Position numbers and translations under genes: made by a program
Part shown: piece after piece, positions 8,299 through 16,141 of the stretch
Position numbering within the stretch: position 1 is the first letter of the stretch
Layout: every line of letters begins with the position of its first letter
Notes under the pieces: generated by a model
Told to the model about the DNA's origin: nothing
What the model saw: only the letters and a program-made list of their open reading frames with translations
The model's database searches: none
From: Bacillota bacterium
GTDB lineage: Bacteria; Bacillota; Clostridia; Christensenellales; Aristaeellaceae
Assembly (NCBI GenBank): GCA_023413135.1
Contig: JAEZQK010000088.1
Coordinates: forward strand, 1-64,000
Direction: 5' to 3'
DNA: 64,000 nucleotides

Positions 8299-9468
8299 TC
8301 ACTCCAGCCGCACGGCCATACTCCGCCCAAAGTCCGGCCTGCCGTCTTCCCCGGGGATGGCAAGGATCATTTCCTGCGGCCAGGCGGCGGGCGGCGTAAA
8401 GTCATACGCTACGGTCACGCTGTTTTCGCCAAACCTCCACCACACATTCCACAGGCCGCCCAAAGGCTCGCCTTCCGGGGTGAAGAGCAAAGCATCGCCC
8501 CATTTGTGGGCCAGCTTCTCCCGCTCTTCCATGTCCGGGCCGGCCACGGTGAGAAAGACATCCGCCCCGGTGGCGGTGAAGATGCCGGAATCCAGCGTGA
8601 AATCATGCCCCTCCATCTCCTTGGATGCGGGTACTGCATGTTGCACCGTCCCCTTGGCCAGGCCGGTGTTGATGGGAAAGAGCAGTTCCCCGGGCACGGT
8701 GGTTTGATTGTCCTTTCGGATAAGCGGCAGCCCCACCTGTACGTTCCCCTCCATGGGAATGCCGCGCTGATATGGATGGGTGGTAAGGTAATACAGCATT
8801 TCACCCGGCGCATCCCCCGGGGTGACGAAGTAGTCGGCAAGGTCGGCACTCTCGCCGTTCAGCTCAACCCAGTCGCAAACGGTCACGTCATCCAGCCTGG
8901 CTTTATCGCTCAGGCCCATCGCCATCTCCTTTTCTGTAAACTTTTCCGTTGGCTCCCTGTCGGTTACGGCGTAGATGACCCTTACCTCCCGGCCATCGTA
9001 GACCGCTTCCCTGACGGTGATGTCCACATGATTAAGGGACAGGGCAGCCAAATCCTTTTCCACCAGCGTTTGGGCGGAGGGTTGCACGGAATAATCGTAT
9101 CCGGTCAATATGTCATAGGCAAAATTGAAAACGCCGCGGGAGATGGCAATGGCAATGCCCGCCGCGGCCAGCGCCACAAGCAACAGGATCAGCAGCGCCA
9201 TCGCGAGGCCCCTCCGCCGGGGCTTTTTTCCGCTTGCCGCTTCATTCAGAGCCGTTTGCAGCCGCGCAAAGACTGCTTCCTTTTGCGGCTGCGAGTTTTC
9301 CCTATGCAAAAAATCTTCGCAGGCGGATAAAAGGGCGCAGTCGATTTGTTCGGGCGGCAGGGAAAGCTGCCAGTCCGCCACCGCCTCCACCTGGGCGGAG
9401 GTCAGCTCCCGCTTATGCAAAACGCGCCTGTACCGCTTTTCAAGAAGATGGTCCGTAAGCTTTCCCAT
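8299..9468 (-). CDS. Membrane-anchored anti-sigma-factor-like protein (DUF4179-like)
   Basis: A single-pass membrane protein of 389 residues: a cytosolic head of about 85 residues (MGKLTDHLLEKRYRRVLHKR), one strong membrane helix (LAMALLILLLVALAAAGIAIAI, about 88-109) and a large outer domain of beta character. This is the layout of anti-sigma factors whose head binds a sigma factor. The start at 9468 is fixed by AAAGGAGGG. It lies 31 bases downstream of a sigma-factor gene and is surely co-transcribed with it. It probably holds that factor at the membrane until an envelope signal arrives. The outer domain resembles DUF4179-type proteins; the assignment is moderate. Confidence 0.65.
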   Translation of the reverse strand: MGKLTDHLLEKRYRRVLHKRELTSAQVEAVADWQLSLPPEQIDCALLSACEDFLHRENSQPQKEAVFARLQTALNEAASGKKPRRRGLAMALLILLLVALAAAGIAIAISRGVFNFAYDILTGYDYSVQPSAQTLVEKDLAALSLNHVDITVREAVYDGREVRVIYAVTDREPTEKFTEKEMAMGLSDKARLDDVTVCDWVELNGESADLADYFVTPGDAPGEMLYYLTTHPYQRGIPMEGNVQVGLPLIRKDNQTTVPGELLFPINTGLAKGTVQHAVPASKEMEGHDFTLDSGIFTATGADVFLTVAGPDMEEREKLAHKWGDALLFTPEGEPLGGLWNVWWRFGENSVTVAYDFTPPAAWPQEMILAIPGEDGRPDFGRSMAVRLE

Positions 9469-9499
9469 AGCCGCCCTCCTTTCCCGCACCCAAATACGT

Positions 9500-10048
9500 T
9501 CAGGAAATGCGCAAACCTAACATGAAAGAGAGCAAAAGCAAAAATATTTCGGGATGCTTCATCAGCTTTTTCTTGGCGCGGCTCACGCGCACGCGCACCG
9601 CGGCCTCGCTGATGTCAAGGGCTTGCGCCAGTTCCTTGCCGGAGGCCCCCTGAAGAATATAGGCAAGGAACAATGCCGTGGTGTCCCGGCCCAGCAGCTT
9701 TTCCACCGCCTGTATGGTTTCCGCCTGCAAAAAAAGCTCCGCCGGCCCGGGTGTTTCCCGGTTAGGCCCCGCATCCATGGCCTCAGGAGAAAGGGGCATC
9801 GCCCCCCGCCGCTGCTTCCTTGCCTGGGCGGCCATTTGCAATTTGAGGGCGTTGACCAGCCATCCGCCGGGATTGGGATGGTTTTTAAGTACCTCCCGCT
9901 TGCGCCACAGAGTCATAAAAACTTCCTGCAACTGGTCGTAGAGGCTGTCCTCCGCAAGGCCGTAGCGCAACGCCAGCCGCCTGCCCAGGTTGTATAGCAG
10001 ATCGTAATGCTGGCCGTACAGCTTTTCCAGCCATTTGGCGTCGGTCAC
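9500..10048 (-). CDS. ECF-type RNA polymerase sigma factor
   Basis: Region 2 (LYGQHYDLLYNLGRRLALRYG through LYDQLQEVFMTLWRKREVL) and region 4 (AETIQAVEKLLGRDTTALFLAYILQG, then KELAQALDISEAAVRVRVSRAKKKLM) are both visible in about 182 residues, a normal length for extracytoplasmic-function sigma factors. GTG at 10048 (VTDAKWLEKL) follows GGGGTGAG; another GTG lies upstream at 10090. The gene heads an operon with the membrane anti-sigma-like protein and is divergent from a secreted protein gene at 10184, a plausible target. Confidence 0.85.
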   Translation of the reverse strand: MTDAKWLEKLYGQHYDLLYNLGRRLALRYGLAEDSLYDQLQEVFMTLWRKREVLKNHPNPGGWLVNALKLQMAAQARKQRRGAMPLSPEAMDAGPNRETPGPAELFLQAETIQAVEKLLGRDTTALFLAYILQGASGKELAQALDISEAAVRVRVSRAKKKLMKHPEIFLLLLSFMLGLRIS

Positions 10049-10183
10049 GCTCTCACCCCGCTTTCTGCCATTGTACGACACTACTGCCACCCTGGCAATG
10101 AACGGAAATGTAAAATCATGCGTTACAAACCTCCCCTTTCCCGACGTATAGGAGCGATAAGACCGGGAAAGGAACGTGCTTCC

Positions 10184-11308
10184 ATGAACAAAAGGCTAAA
10201 AATCCACGCTTTGCTTGCCCTTACGATGCTGCTTGTTTCCCTGCGCATGCCGTCCACGGCCGCCGGCGAATATGCCACCGTCGCCGATATCCGGGAGGAG
10301 ACAAAAAACGGATGGCATGAAACCTATACCGTGGATGGCCGCACGGTCACCGTCGACATAGGGATCAAGATCCCCGATGTGGACAAGGTGGCCGCCGTCC
10401 GGGTGGCGCTTGCGCAAAATATCCAATTGACCGTGCCGGAAAACGCAAAGATCGTGGGAAATGATGAAACAGGGTTTGCCTACTATGTCATGAACAGCGA
10501 ACATCCGTTCATAGGCGGGGGCGATGAACGGCATACGGCCGTGCTCAGGCTGATGGAGCAGGGGGTGCGGGCCGAGAACAGCCCCCTTTCGCCTAAGGAG
10601 GCCATGGAGCTGCTGCTTGACATCATTGAGCCCTACCGGCCGGCCTTGGAACCTTTTGATCTGCAGCTTGCGCAATTAAGCGCCACCACCCGCAGGTATG
10701 TGGTGAAATCCTCCGATTCTTCCGGGAATACGCTGGATTTTCATACCCCGGCCTCGGATACGGGCTATTATGAGGTAAGGTTCCATCAGCTTTTTCACGG
10801 GCTCCCGTATCTGTACACATCTCCGCCGTTCATATTCCCGGTAAAGCCCAATACAGTAGAGATGACGCCCCGGGGCGAGGTGACCGGGCATATCGCCACG
10901 AAGGATGATTATGCCGTTACCTTTTATCCGGCGGCGGAGACGGGCGTTGTTGCGGAGGATATTCCCCTTGCGCCCTTTTCCAGGGTGAAGGCGGAATTTG
11001 AAAGGCTCATCCTGGAGGGATACATCAGGGAGGTCTATGGGCTGCAATTGGGATATGTAGCTTTGGATGATCCCGATGACCTGGGCGGTTCCTTCATCCT
11101 TGTGCCGGTATGGGAACTGAACTGCACGATTGTGGAAAAGCCAAGCTTCTTAAGCCCCGATTTTTCCAATGAGGAAAGAGCGCGGCTGAAATTCTTCGGC
11201 GCCCAGGAGGCGCTGGTCAACGCCCAGACAGGCGTATACTACGACCCGGCGGATAAACGGCCCGGCCGCCGGTACGCGGACATCATCACATGGGAGCAGG
11301 CGCGTTGA
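10184..11308 (+). CDS. Secreted DUF6034-like protein, function unknown
   Basis: A 374-residue exported protein. A signal peptide (MNKRLKIHALLALTMLLVSL, cut after about residue 27) is followed by WHETYTVDGRTVTVDIGIKIPDVDK, a pattern I associate with DUF6034-type clostridial proteins. The rest looks like a mixed alpha/beta envelope protein and ends with VNAQTGVYYD. There is no lipobox cysteine. AAAGGA precedes ATG 10184; the long frame from 10007 reads back into the sigma gene region and is not used. Its divergence from the sigma/anti-sigma operon suggests it belongs to the same envelope-stress circuit. Confidence 0.55.
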   Translation: MNKRLKIHALLALTMLLVSLRMPSTAAGEYATVADIREETKNGWHETYTVDGRTVTVDIGIKIPDVDKVAAVRVALAQNIQLTVPENAKIVGNDETGFAYYVMNSEHPFIGGGDERHTAVLRLMEQGVRAENSPLSPKEAMELLLDIIEPYRPALEPFDLQLAQLSATTRRYVVKSSDSSGNTLDFHTPASDTGYYEVRFHQLFHGLPYLYTSPPFIFPVKPNTVEMTPRGEVTGHIATKDDYAVTFYPAAETGVVAEDIPLAPFSRVKAEFERLILEGYIREVYGLQLGYVALDDPDDLGGSFILVPVWELNCTIVEKPSFLSPDFSNEERARLKFFGAQEALVNAQTGVYYDPADKRPGRRYADIITWEQAR

Positions 11309-11385
11309 TAGGCGCCGCAATACTAATTTAAAAAATTCATGCGTCGATGGCGATGTACTCTGAAGGCGAGTCTAACCCCGCAGAC

Positions 11386-11533
11386 TGTCATCCCTCGCTG
11401 CGCGAAGGATCTTGGATTTTCATGCCATGACAGCGAGCGGAGTTTACGTGTATTCTATGTGCCGGTGTTCATCGGTGCATTTATGTTTTGGAACAGATAC
11501 CCGTGATCCACGAATCACCCCAAGGGATGAAAA
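11386..11533. repeat. Dispersed repeat: CATCC half-hairpin and about 84-bp block
   Basis: 11386-11415 (TGTCATCCCTCGCTGCGCG... AAGGATCTTGG) is one arm of the hairpin repeat complete at 22768-22845. 11450-11533 recurs in inverse orientation at 15751-15832 (TTTATGTTTTGGAACAGATACC and the following GTGATCCACG/ATCACCCC) and in degraded form at 22862-22916. No gene is present. Confidence 0.65.
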
Positions 11534-11586
11534 CGGATGCCGGAAGGGAATTGCCTGATCCCCCACATGATCCTTGCTGCAGATAA

Positions 11587-11921
11587 GCGGGCGAACACAG
11601 TTCGCCCCTACAACGTAAAGAGTACCTTGGCTTTTCTTCCGGTTCTTGAGCGTCCCGGATGATAAAATCAACATACTCATGGTGTCGTAGGGGCGAACTG
11701 TGTTCGCCCGCCTACGGCGTAAAGAGTACCTTGGCTTTTCTTCCGGTTCTTGAGCGTCCAGGCTGATAAAATCAACTAACTCATGGTGTCGTAGGGGCGA
11801 ACTGTGTTCGCCCGCCTACGGCTTAAAGAGTACCTTGGCTTTTCTTCCGGTTCTTGAGCGTCCAGGCTGATAACATCAACTAACTCATGGTGTCGTAGGG
11901 GCGAACTGTGTTCGCCCGCCC
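11587..11921. repeat. Tandem 104-bp repeat built on a short palindrome
   Basis: The block starting AGTACCTTGGCTTTTCTTCC begins at 11621, 11725 and 11829, a constant step of 104 bases with few substitutions. Each copy ends in the palindrome GGGGCGAACTGTGTTCGCCC (11691, 11795, 11899). An inverse copy of the palindrome stands at the left border (11587-11611). The core TTGGCTTTTCT and its flanking palindromes recur once at 45357-45479. The array has no gene, and units are too long and contiguous for CRISPR. Confidence 0.85.
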
Positions 11922-12035
11922 TCGCATGCTTGACACAATCCGCTTGTTTTCAGGGCAGTATAAGCTGCTCCCTATATGCCCCGCGCCCGCATCCAGAAAA
12001 TCCAAAAAAAATGCAAAAAAATTGCGGCCAGATGC

Positions 12036-12063
12036 TTGACAACTTTCCGTTGAATGATATTAT
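12036..12063 (+). promoter_or_regulatory. Promoter of the 12-15 kb sugar ABC operon
   Basis: TTGACA (12036-12041) and TATTAT (12058-12063) are 16 bases apart in an AT-rich region, about 50 bases before the first permease start. Confidence 0.65.
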
Positions 12064-12087
12064 ATTATTAGTTTTTGTTTTAAAAAT

Positions 12088-12101
12088 TATTAACGTTAAT
12101 A
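12088..12101. promoter_or_regulatory. 14-bp perfect palindrome, operator candidate
   Basis: TATTAACGTTAATA lies between the promoter and the ribosome site of the first permease, where a LacI-type repressor (typically a CG-centred palindrome) would block transcription. No regulator gene adjoins this operon, so its binder is unknown. Confidence 0.5.
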
Positions 12102-12113
12102 TTGAGGTGGCGT

Positions 12114-12995
12114 ATGGCAGCAAAAACGAGACAGACCTTGTTTGGACTGGCCCTGCTTGCCCCGGCGGCGGTGCTGCTTGGCATTTTGTTCATAAGGCCG
12201 ATGGTGGATCTTGTCATCACCAGCCTAACAAACAAGAACCTGCTGCGCCCGGACAGGCTGAATTTCATCGGCCTTGAGAACTATGCGTGGATGTTCTCCG
12301 AAAAATCGTTTTGGGACGCCATTTTCAAATCGCTTGTCTTTACCATAAGCGTAACGGTCATCAGCATCGTCATCAGCATGGGGATCGCGCTGCTCATGAA
12401 CTTTGAGTTCAAGGTAAAGCGCATTCTTTTTGCGCTGATCCTTTTACCCTGGGTCACATCGTATATGTCCTCCGCTTTTGTTTTCACCCTGCTGTATGAC
12501 TACAGCTACGGCGTATTCAATTATTTTTTCTCCGATGTGCTGGGCATTGCGGGCGTACAAAACTGGCTGGGTTCCCCAAGCACCGCCATGGGGGCCGCTA
12601 TCGCCGTTGCCGTATGGCACTTTCTCCCCTTCTCCATTCTTGTTTTGACCAATGCCTTAAAGCAGGTCCCCGCGGAACTGTTCGAGAGCGCACGCATAGA
12701 CGGCGCCGGGAATGTAAGGACATTCGCCGCCATCACCCTTCCCACCATCAAGCCCTCGCTGATCACCTTGATCATCGTCCGCTTTGCAGCCGCGTTCAAA
12801 ACCTTTGAATCCATTTATCTGCTTACCCAGGGCGGGCCTGCGGAGGCCACCACCACCCTGCCCATGTGGTATTACCAAATCGGTTTCCAATCCTTTCGGG
12901 GCGGCAAGGGCGCGGCCATCGGCGTCATGCTGATTCTAACGGTATTGATCGCGTATTTCGTTCTCATTAAAACCTTTGGAGAGGATGCAGTATGA
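12114..12995 (+). CDS. Sugar ABC transporter permease, MalF/UgpA type
   Basis: A 293-residue permease with six membrane helices. The cytosolic EAA loop (ELFESARIDGAGNVRTFAAITLPTIKP, about residues 190-215) docks the ATPase. The C-terminus has the GGPAEATTTLPMWYYQIGFQ pattern of carbohydrate uptake (CUT1) permeases. ATG 12114 follows GAGGTGG. It is the first gene of a three-gene operon (permease, permease, binding protein) and overlaps the next by four bases. No ATPase gene is nearby, so a shared MsmX-like ATPase encoded elsewhere is expected. Confidence 0.9.
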   Translation: MAAKTRQTLFGLALLAPAAVLLGILFIRPMVDLVITSLTNKNLLRPDRLNFIGLENYAWMFSEKSFWDAIFKSLVFTISVTVISIVISMGIALLMNFEFKVKRILFALILLPWVTSYMSSAFVFTLLYDYSYGVFNYFFSDVLGIAGVQNWLGSPSTAMGAAIAVAVWHFLPFSILVLTNALKQVPAELFESARIDGAGNVRTFAAITLPTIKPSLITLIIVRFAAAFKTFESIYLLTQGGPAEATTTLPMWYYQIGFQSFRGGKGAAIGVMLILTVLIAYFVLIKTFGEDAV

Positions 12996-13855
12996 CGGTG
13001 AAAACAGCAAAAAGGATTTTGCGGCAGCTTACTTCGGTGCTTATGGTATGCATCGTCATATTCCCCATCTACTGGCTGGTGCTGACCTCCCTTCGCCCCA
13101 TCAGCGAAACGCTGAGCTACCCGCCCAATTTTCTGCCCCGGTTTTCCACCGTCACCCTCAGGCATTATGCCACGGTGCTCAGCGGCAAGATCGGCAGTTC
13201 CACCAACCAGTACGGACTGCCCACCTTCTTTTTGAACAGCGTGATCGTCTCCACCATTACATCGGCCATTACCATCTTCATCAGCCTGTTTGCCGCCTAC
13301 AGCCTGGTCAGGATCCCCTTTAAAGGCAGCAAGCTTTTCTCCCACCTGATTCTGTTCTGCTATCTGATACCTGGCATCGGCTTGCTGATTCCCATGTTCA
13401 CCCTGGCGGTGAATATGCGGCTTAACAACACGCTGCAGGGGCTCATCCTGTTCCAGACAGCCACGTGCCTGCCGCTGGGCATATGGTTTGCCAAGGCCTT
13501 TATAAAGGGGCTTCCCATCAGCGTGGAAGAATCCGCGCGGCTGGACGGCTGCAACGGCATGCAGATCATACTGAAAATCGTGCTGCCGCTGGCCGTGCCC
13601 GGGCTGGTTGTGGTGGGCTTCAACACCTTTCTGGCCTCCTGGAACGATTATGTGCTCCCCTCCATCCTGATTGACGAGGAACGGTATAAGCCGCTGATGG
13701 TCGGATTGTACCTGTACTTTAACCAGAATATAGGCGTCGTCTGGGGTGAAATGATGTCGGCGGCCTTTGTGGCCATGGTGCCCATCTTTTTCGTGTTCTT
13801 CTATTTCCAGAAATACATTGTAGGCGGGCTTTCCGCCGGGGCCGTGAAAGGGTAA
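12992..13855 (+). CDS. Sugar ABC transporter permease, MalG/UgpE type
   Basis: The 287-residue partner permease: six membrane helices, EAA loop ISVEESARLDGCNGMQIILKIVLPLAVPG at about residues 172-200, and the C-terminal GLSAGAVKG ending common in this family. Start ATG overlaps the preceding stop (ATGA), ensuring equal synthesis of the two channel halves. It forms the membrane pore with the 12114 gene product. Confidence 0.9.
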   Translation: MTVKTAKRILRQLTSVLMVCIVIFPIYWLVLTSLRPISETLSYPPNFLPRFSTVTLRHYATVLSGKIGSSTNQYGLPTFFLNSVIVSTITSAITIFISLFAAYSLVRIPFKGSKLFSHLILFCYLIPGIGLLIPMFTLAVNMRLNNTLQGLILFQTATCLPLGIWFAKAFIKGLPISVEESARLDGCNGMQIILKIVLPLAVPGLVVVGFNTFLASWNDYVLPSILIDEERYKPLMVGLYLYFNQNIGVVWGEMMSAAFVAMVPIFFVFFYFQKYIVGGLSAGAVKG

Positions 13856-13982
13856 ACCAGTGAAGGACATTAATGCATCCGCATTAAGGTTATAGCATCA
13901 GCTTCAGTCTATAAAGAAAGGAGTTAAGCATCTTCCACCCGTCTCTTTGGCACAAACGAACTTAATGAAAGGGGTAACACTC

Positions 13983-15284
13983 ATGAAAAAGGTACTTGCA
14001 TTCCTGCTCATGGCATCGCTGCTGCTTTCTTCCTCCATCGTTGCGCTGGCCGAGGCCGGCCAGACCCAAACCCTCAAACTGTGGGACGTGGTTGTCCGCG
14101 ATCCCCATCCCGCCGCGCGCGACAAGGTCATCGCCATGTTTGAAGCGCAGCATCCCGGCGTCAAGGTGGAGGTGACCACCCTGACCGGCGACATCAACCA
14201 AAAGATACAGACCTCCGCCGCAGCCCGCACGCTGCCGGACGTCATCTTTGTCTGGGGCCCCGGCGATGTGGTGACCTGGGGGCAAATGGGCATCACCACA
14301 CCCGTGGACGACGTCATTGCCGAATTCGGCGAGGATTGGTGGCTGTCCAGCCGGCAGTTGGAACAGTACAAAATGGACGGTAGCACCTGGGGCGTGCCCC
14401 TGGTCACCTTCCCCATCGCCTTCTGGTACCGCGCCGATTGGTTCAAGGATGAGGGCCTTGCCGTCCCCGCCACCTGGGATGAATGGTATAACGCCGCCAA
14501 AGCCCTTGTAAAGGATGTAGACGGCGATGGCAAGACCGACCGCTACGGCTCGGTGCTGGGCATTGCCGAAGGCTGGCCCATGAGCGACCTGCGCGGCAGC
14601 AACGCAGATTACTGGTGGGACAAGGAAGGCAACCTGACCTTCAGCGAAAAGACCACCGAAACGCTGGAGTTTTTGCGCAAGCTGTACTTAGACACCTGCT
14701 ACCCCGGCTCCGTCTCCTTTACCAATGAAGGCCAGCGCCTGTCCTTCCTGGCGGAACAGGGTGCCACCATGGTCACCTCCATCTCCTTCCTCAATACGGT
14801 TATTGAAGAAAAGGGCCTGGAATGGTTTACCGACGGACATGTGTCCGTAGCCCCCATCCCCATGAACGCAACCGCTGAGGAAGGCGCCGGCGCCGGTGCT
14901 TCCACCCACGCCATCGGCGTCATCGACGGCGACAACGTAGACCTGGCCAAGGAATTCCTCCGCTTCTGGCTGAGCCAGGATGCCCTTGTCACCTACTTCA
15001 GCAACAACATCCCCGGCCATCTGCCCCCCTACCGCGTGGTATGGGATGCCGAAGATTTCAAAAAAGCCCACGAAGCTTACTGGGATGTATACCTCTCCGG
15101 CAAAACGATCATCGAAAACACCCAATGGTTCCACCCCACCGCCAAGTGGGAAGCCCTTTTTAACGCAGACGGCGGCGAAGGCAAGAGGGTTATGTCTTAC
15201 GTAACGGTGGAAAACCTGCCATCCGATGCGATTATCGAAAAGCTCACCGATATCGCCACCAAGGCGAAGGAAGAACTGGAATGA
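13983..15284 (+). CDS. Sugar ABC transporter substrate-binding protein
   Basis: A 433-residue exported protein of the CUT1 family. The signal peptide MKKVLAFLLMASLLLSSSIV ends at ALAEA, a signal-peptidase-I site; no lipobox cysteine is seen. The body shows typical family features: LKLWDVVVRDPHP, AARTLPDVIFVWGPGD, YNAAKALVKDVDGDGKTDRYG and an IPMNATAEEGAGAG region. The ribosome site is AAAGGGG. The gene follows the permeases, whereas binding proteins usually come first, after a 127-base gap that may hold its own promoter. Substrate unknown, probably a plant-type oligosaccharide. Confidence 0.9.
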   Translation: MKKVLAFLLMASLLLSSSIVALAEAGQTQTLKLWDVVVRDPHPAARDKVIAMFEAQHPGVKVEVTTLTGDINQKIQTSAAARTLPDVIFVWGPGDVVTWGQMGITTPVDDVIAEFGEDWWLSSRQLEQYKMDGSTWGVPLVTFPIAFWYRADWFKDEGLAVPATWDEWYNAAKALVKDVDGDGKTDRYGSVLGIAEGWPMSDLRGSNADYWWDKEGNLTFSEKTTETLEFLRKLYLDTCYPGSVSFTNEGQRLSFLAEQGATMVTSISFLNTVIEEKGLEWFTDGHVSVAPIPMNATAEEGAGAGASTHAIGVIDGDNVDLAKEFLRFWLSQDALVTYFSNNIPGHLPPYRVVWDAEDFKKAHEAYWDVYLSGKTIIENTQWFHPTAKWEALFNADGGEGKRVMSYVTVENLPSDAIIEKLTDIATKAKEELE

Positions 15285-15308
15285 CCTGAAACCCGGACAT
15301 CTGCAAAA

Positions 15309-15336
15309 GAGGGGCGGGGCTCCACCCCGTCCCCTC
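15309..15336 (+). terminator. GC-rich terminator hairpin after the sugar ABC operon
   Basis: GAGGGGCGGGG pairs with CCCCG-T-CCCCTC around CTCCA; a weak T-rich stretch follows (GATTGCTTT). Probably an intrinsic terminator of modest strength. Confidence 0.6.
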
Positions 15337-15389
15337 TCAAGATTGCTTTAATACTGCCCTGAGAACAAGATGCGGGTGGAGCGCATACA

Positions 15390-15728
15390 AAGGCTTCCCC
15401 TTGAGGGGAAGCTGTCGACGAAGTCGACTGATGAGGTGGTAATAACCGATCAGATATTCGTAGCAATGCACCTCATCCGGCGCTGCGCGCCACCTATTCC
15501 ATCTGGCTCAATCGGCGCATTGCTCACTGCCGTTCGCACTGCTTGTTTCGCCAGCCTCCTCCACACCGCCCATTTCCCTCCATCTGGCTCAATCGGCGCA
15601 TTGCTCACTACCGTTCGCACTGCTTGATTCGCCAGCCTCCTCCGCCTCGCTTCATCCGCCACAGGCGGCGCTTCGGCTACGGAGCCACTGGCGGGGGCGG
15701 TGTTCCGGAGCCCTCAAGGGGAAGGCTT
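15390..15728. mobile_element. Complete MITE-like element of about 340 bp
   Basis: It opens with AAGGCTTCCCCTTGAGGGG and closes with the inverse CCCTCAAGGGGAAGGCTT. The inverted similarity continues outside as GCGCAT/ATGCGC. Inside are the hairpins GTCGACGAAGTCGAC and GGCGCTGCGCGCC and two direct copies of a block starting CATCTGGCTCAATCGGCGC (15490 and 15580). It encodes no transposase. Related copies lie at 1-283 and 61678-61800, so it is dispersed. Mobilisation in trans is inferred. Confidence 0.65.
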
Positions 15729-15750
15729 TAAATGCGCACCTTGCTCACAT

Positions 15751-15832
15751 TTTCATCCCTCGGGGTGATGCGTGCATCATGGGTATCTGTTCCAAAACAT
15801 AAATGCACCACTAAACACTGGCATATAGAATA
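15751..15832 (-). repeat. Inverse copy of the dispersed block at 11450-11533
   Basis: GGTATCTGTTCCAAAACATA and the preceding ATCCCTCGGGGTGAT are the reverse complement of the 11450-11533 block. The remaining stretch to 16141 is AT-rich and holds no supported gene, only the presumed promoter of the following ABC operon. Confidence 0.65.
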
Positions 15833-16141
15833 CAAAAAAGCGGTGCAACTGCACCGTATACTTACAAAAAACAGAAGGAAATAAAGCCCTTGATATTTCA
15901 CATCAATTATCTATATAACACTATCATGCAAATGGCAACCTGTCAAGTATTCTTTTGAAAAACCCCGTATGAGGGCGTTTATTCCTTCTTCCGGCGCAAT
16001 CAAAGTACGCCTCCTGCGAATACCAGGTTTTACAGAATATATCTCCTGCGGTATGATGATTCAATATTGCGGTATCGCCGGAAAAGGTTTCCCCGCCGGA
16101 AATCCATCTAATCATCAACGGGCTGATAGGAGAGCAAACGT

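Noticed and set aside
8278..9330. Plus-strand open frame of 350 residues
   Set aside because: Antisense to the anti-sigma-like gene; the protein has no domain and lacks a ribosome site.
10121..10148. ECF-type autoregulated promoter between sigma gene and secreted-protein gene
   Set aside because: GTTACAAAC and CGACGT look like the two boxes, but their spacing is about 11 bases, too short for an ECF promoter.
11587..11921. CRISPR array
   Set aside because: Units of 104 bases follow each other directly with near-identical sequence throughout, so there are no unique spacers; no cas gene is present.
12872..13870. Minus-strand open frame of 332 residues
   Set aside because: Antisense to the sugar permease gene with clear membrane topology; Gln/His-rich nonsense composition.
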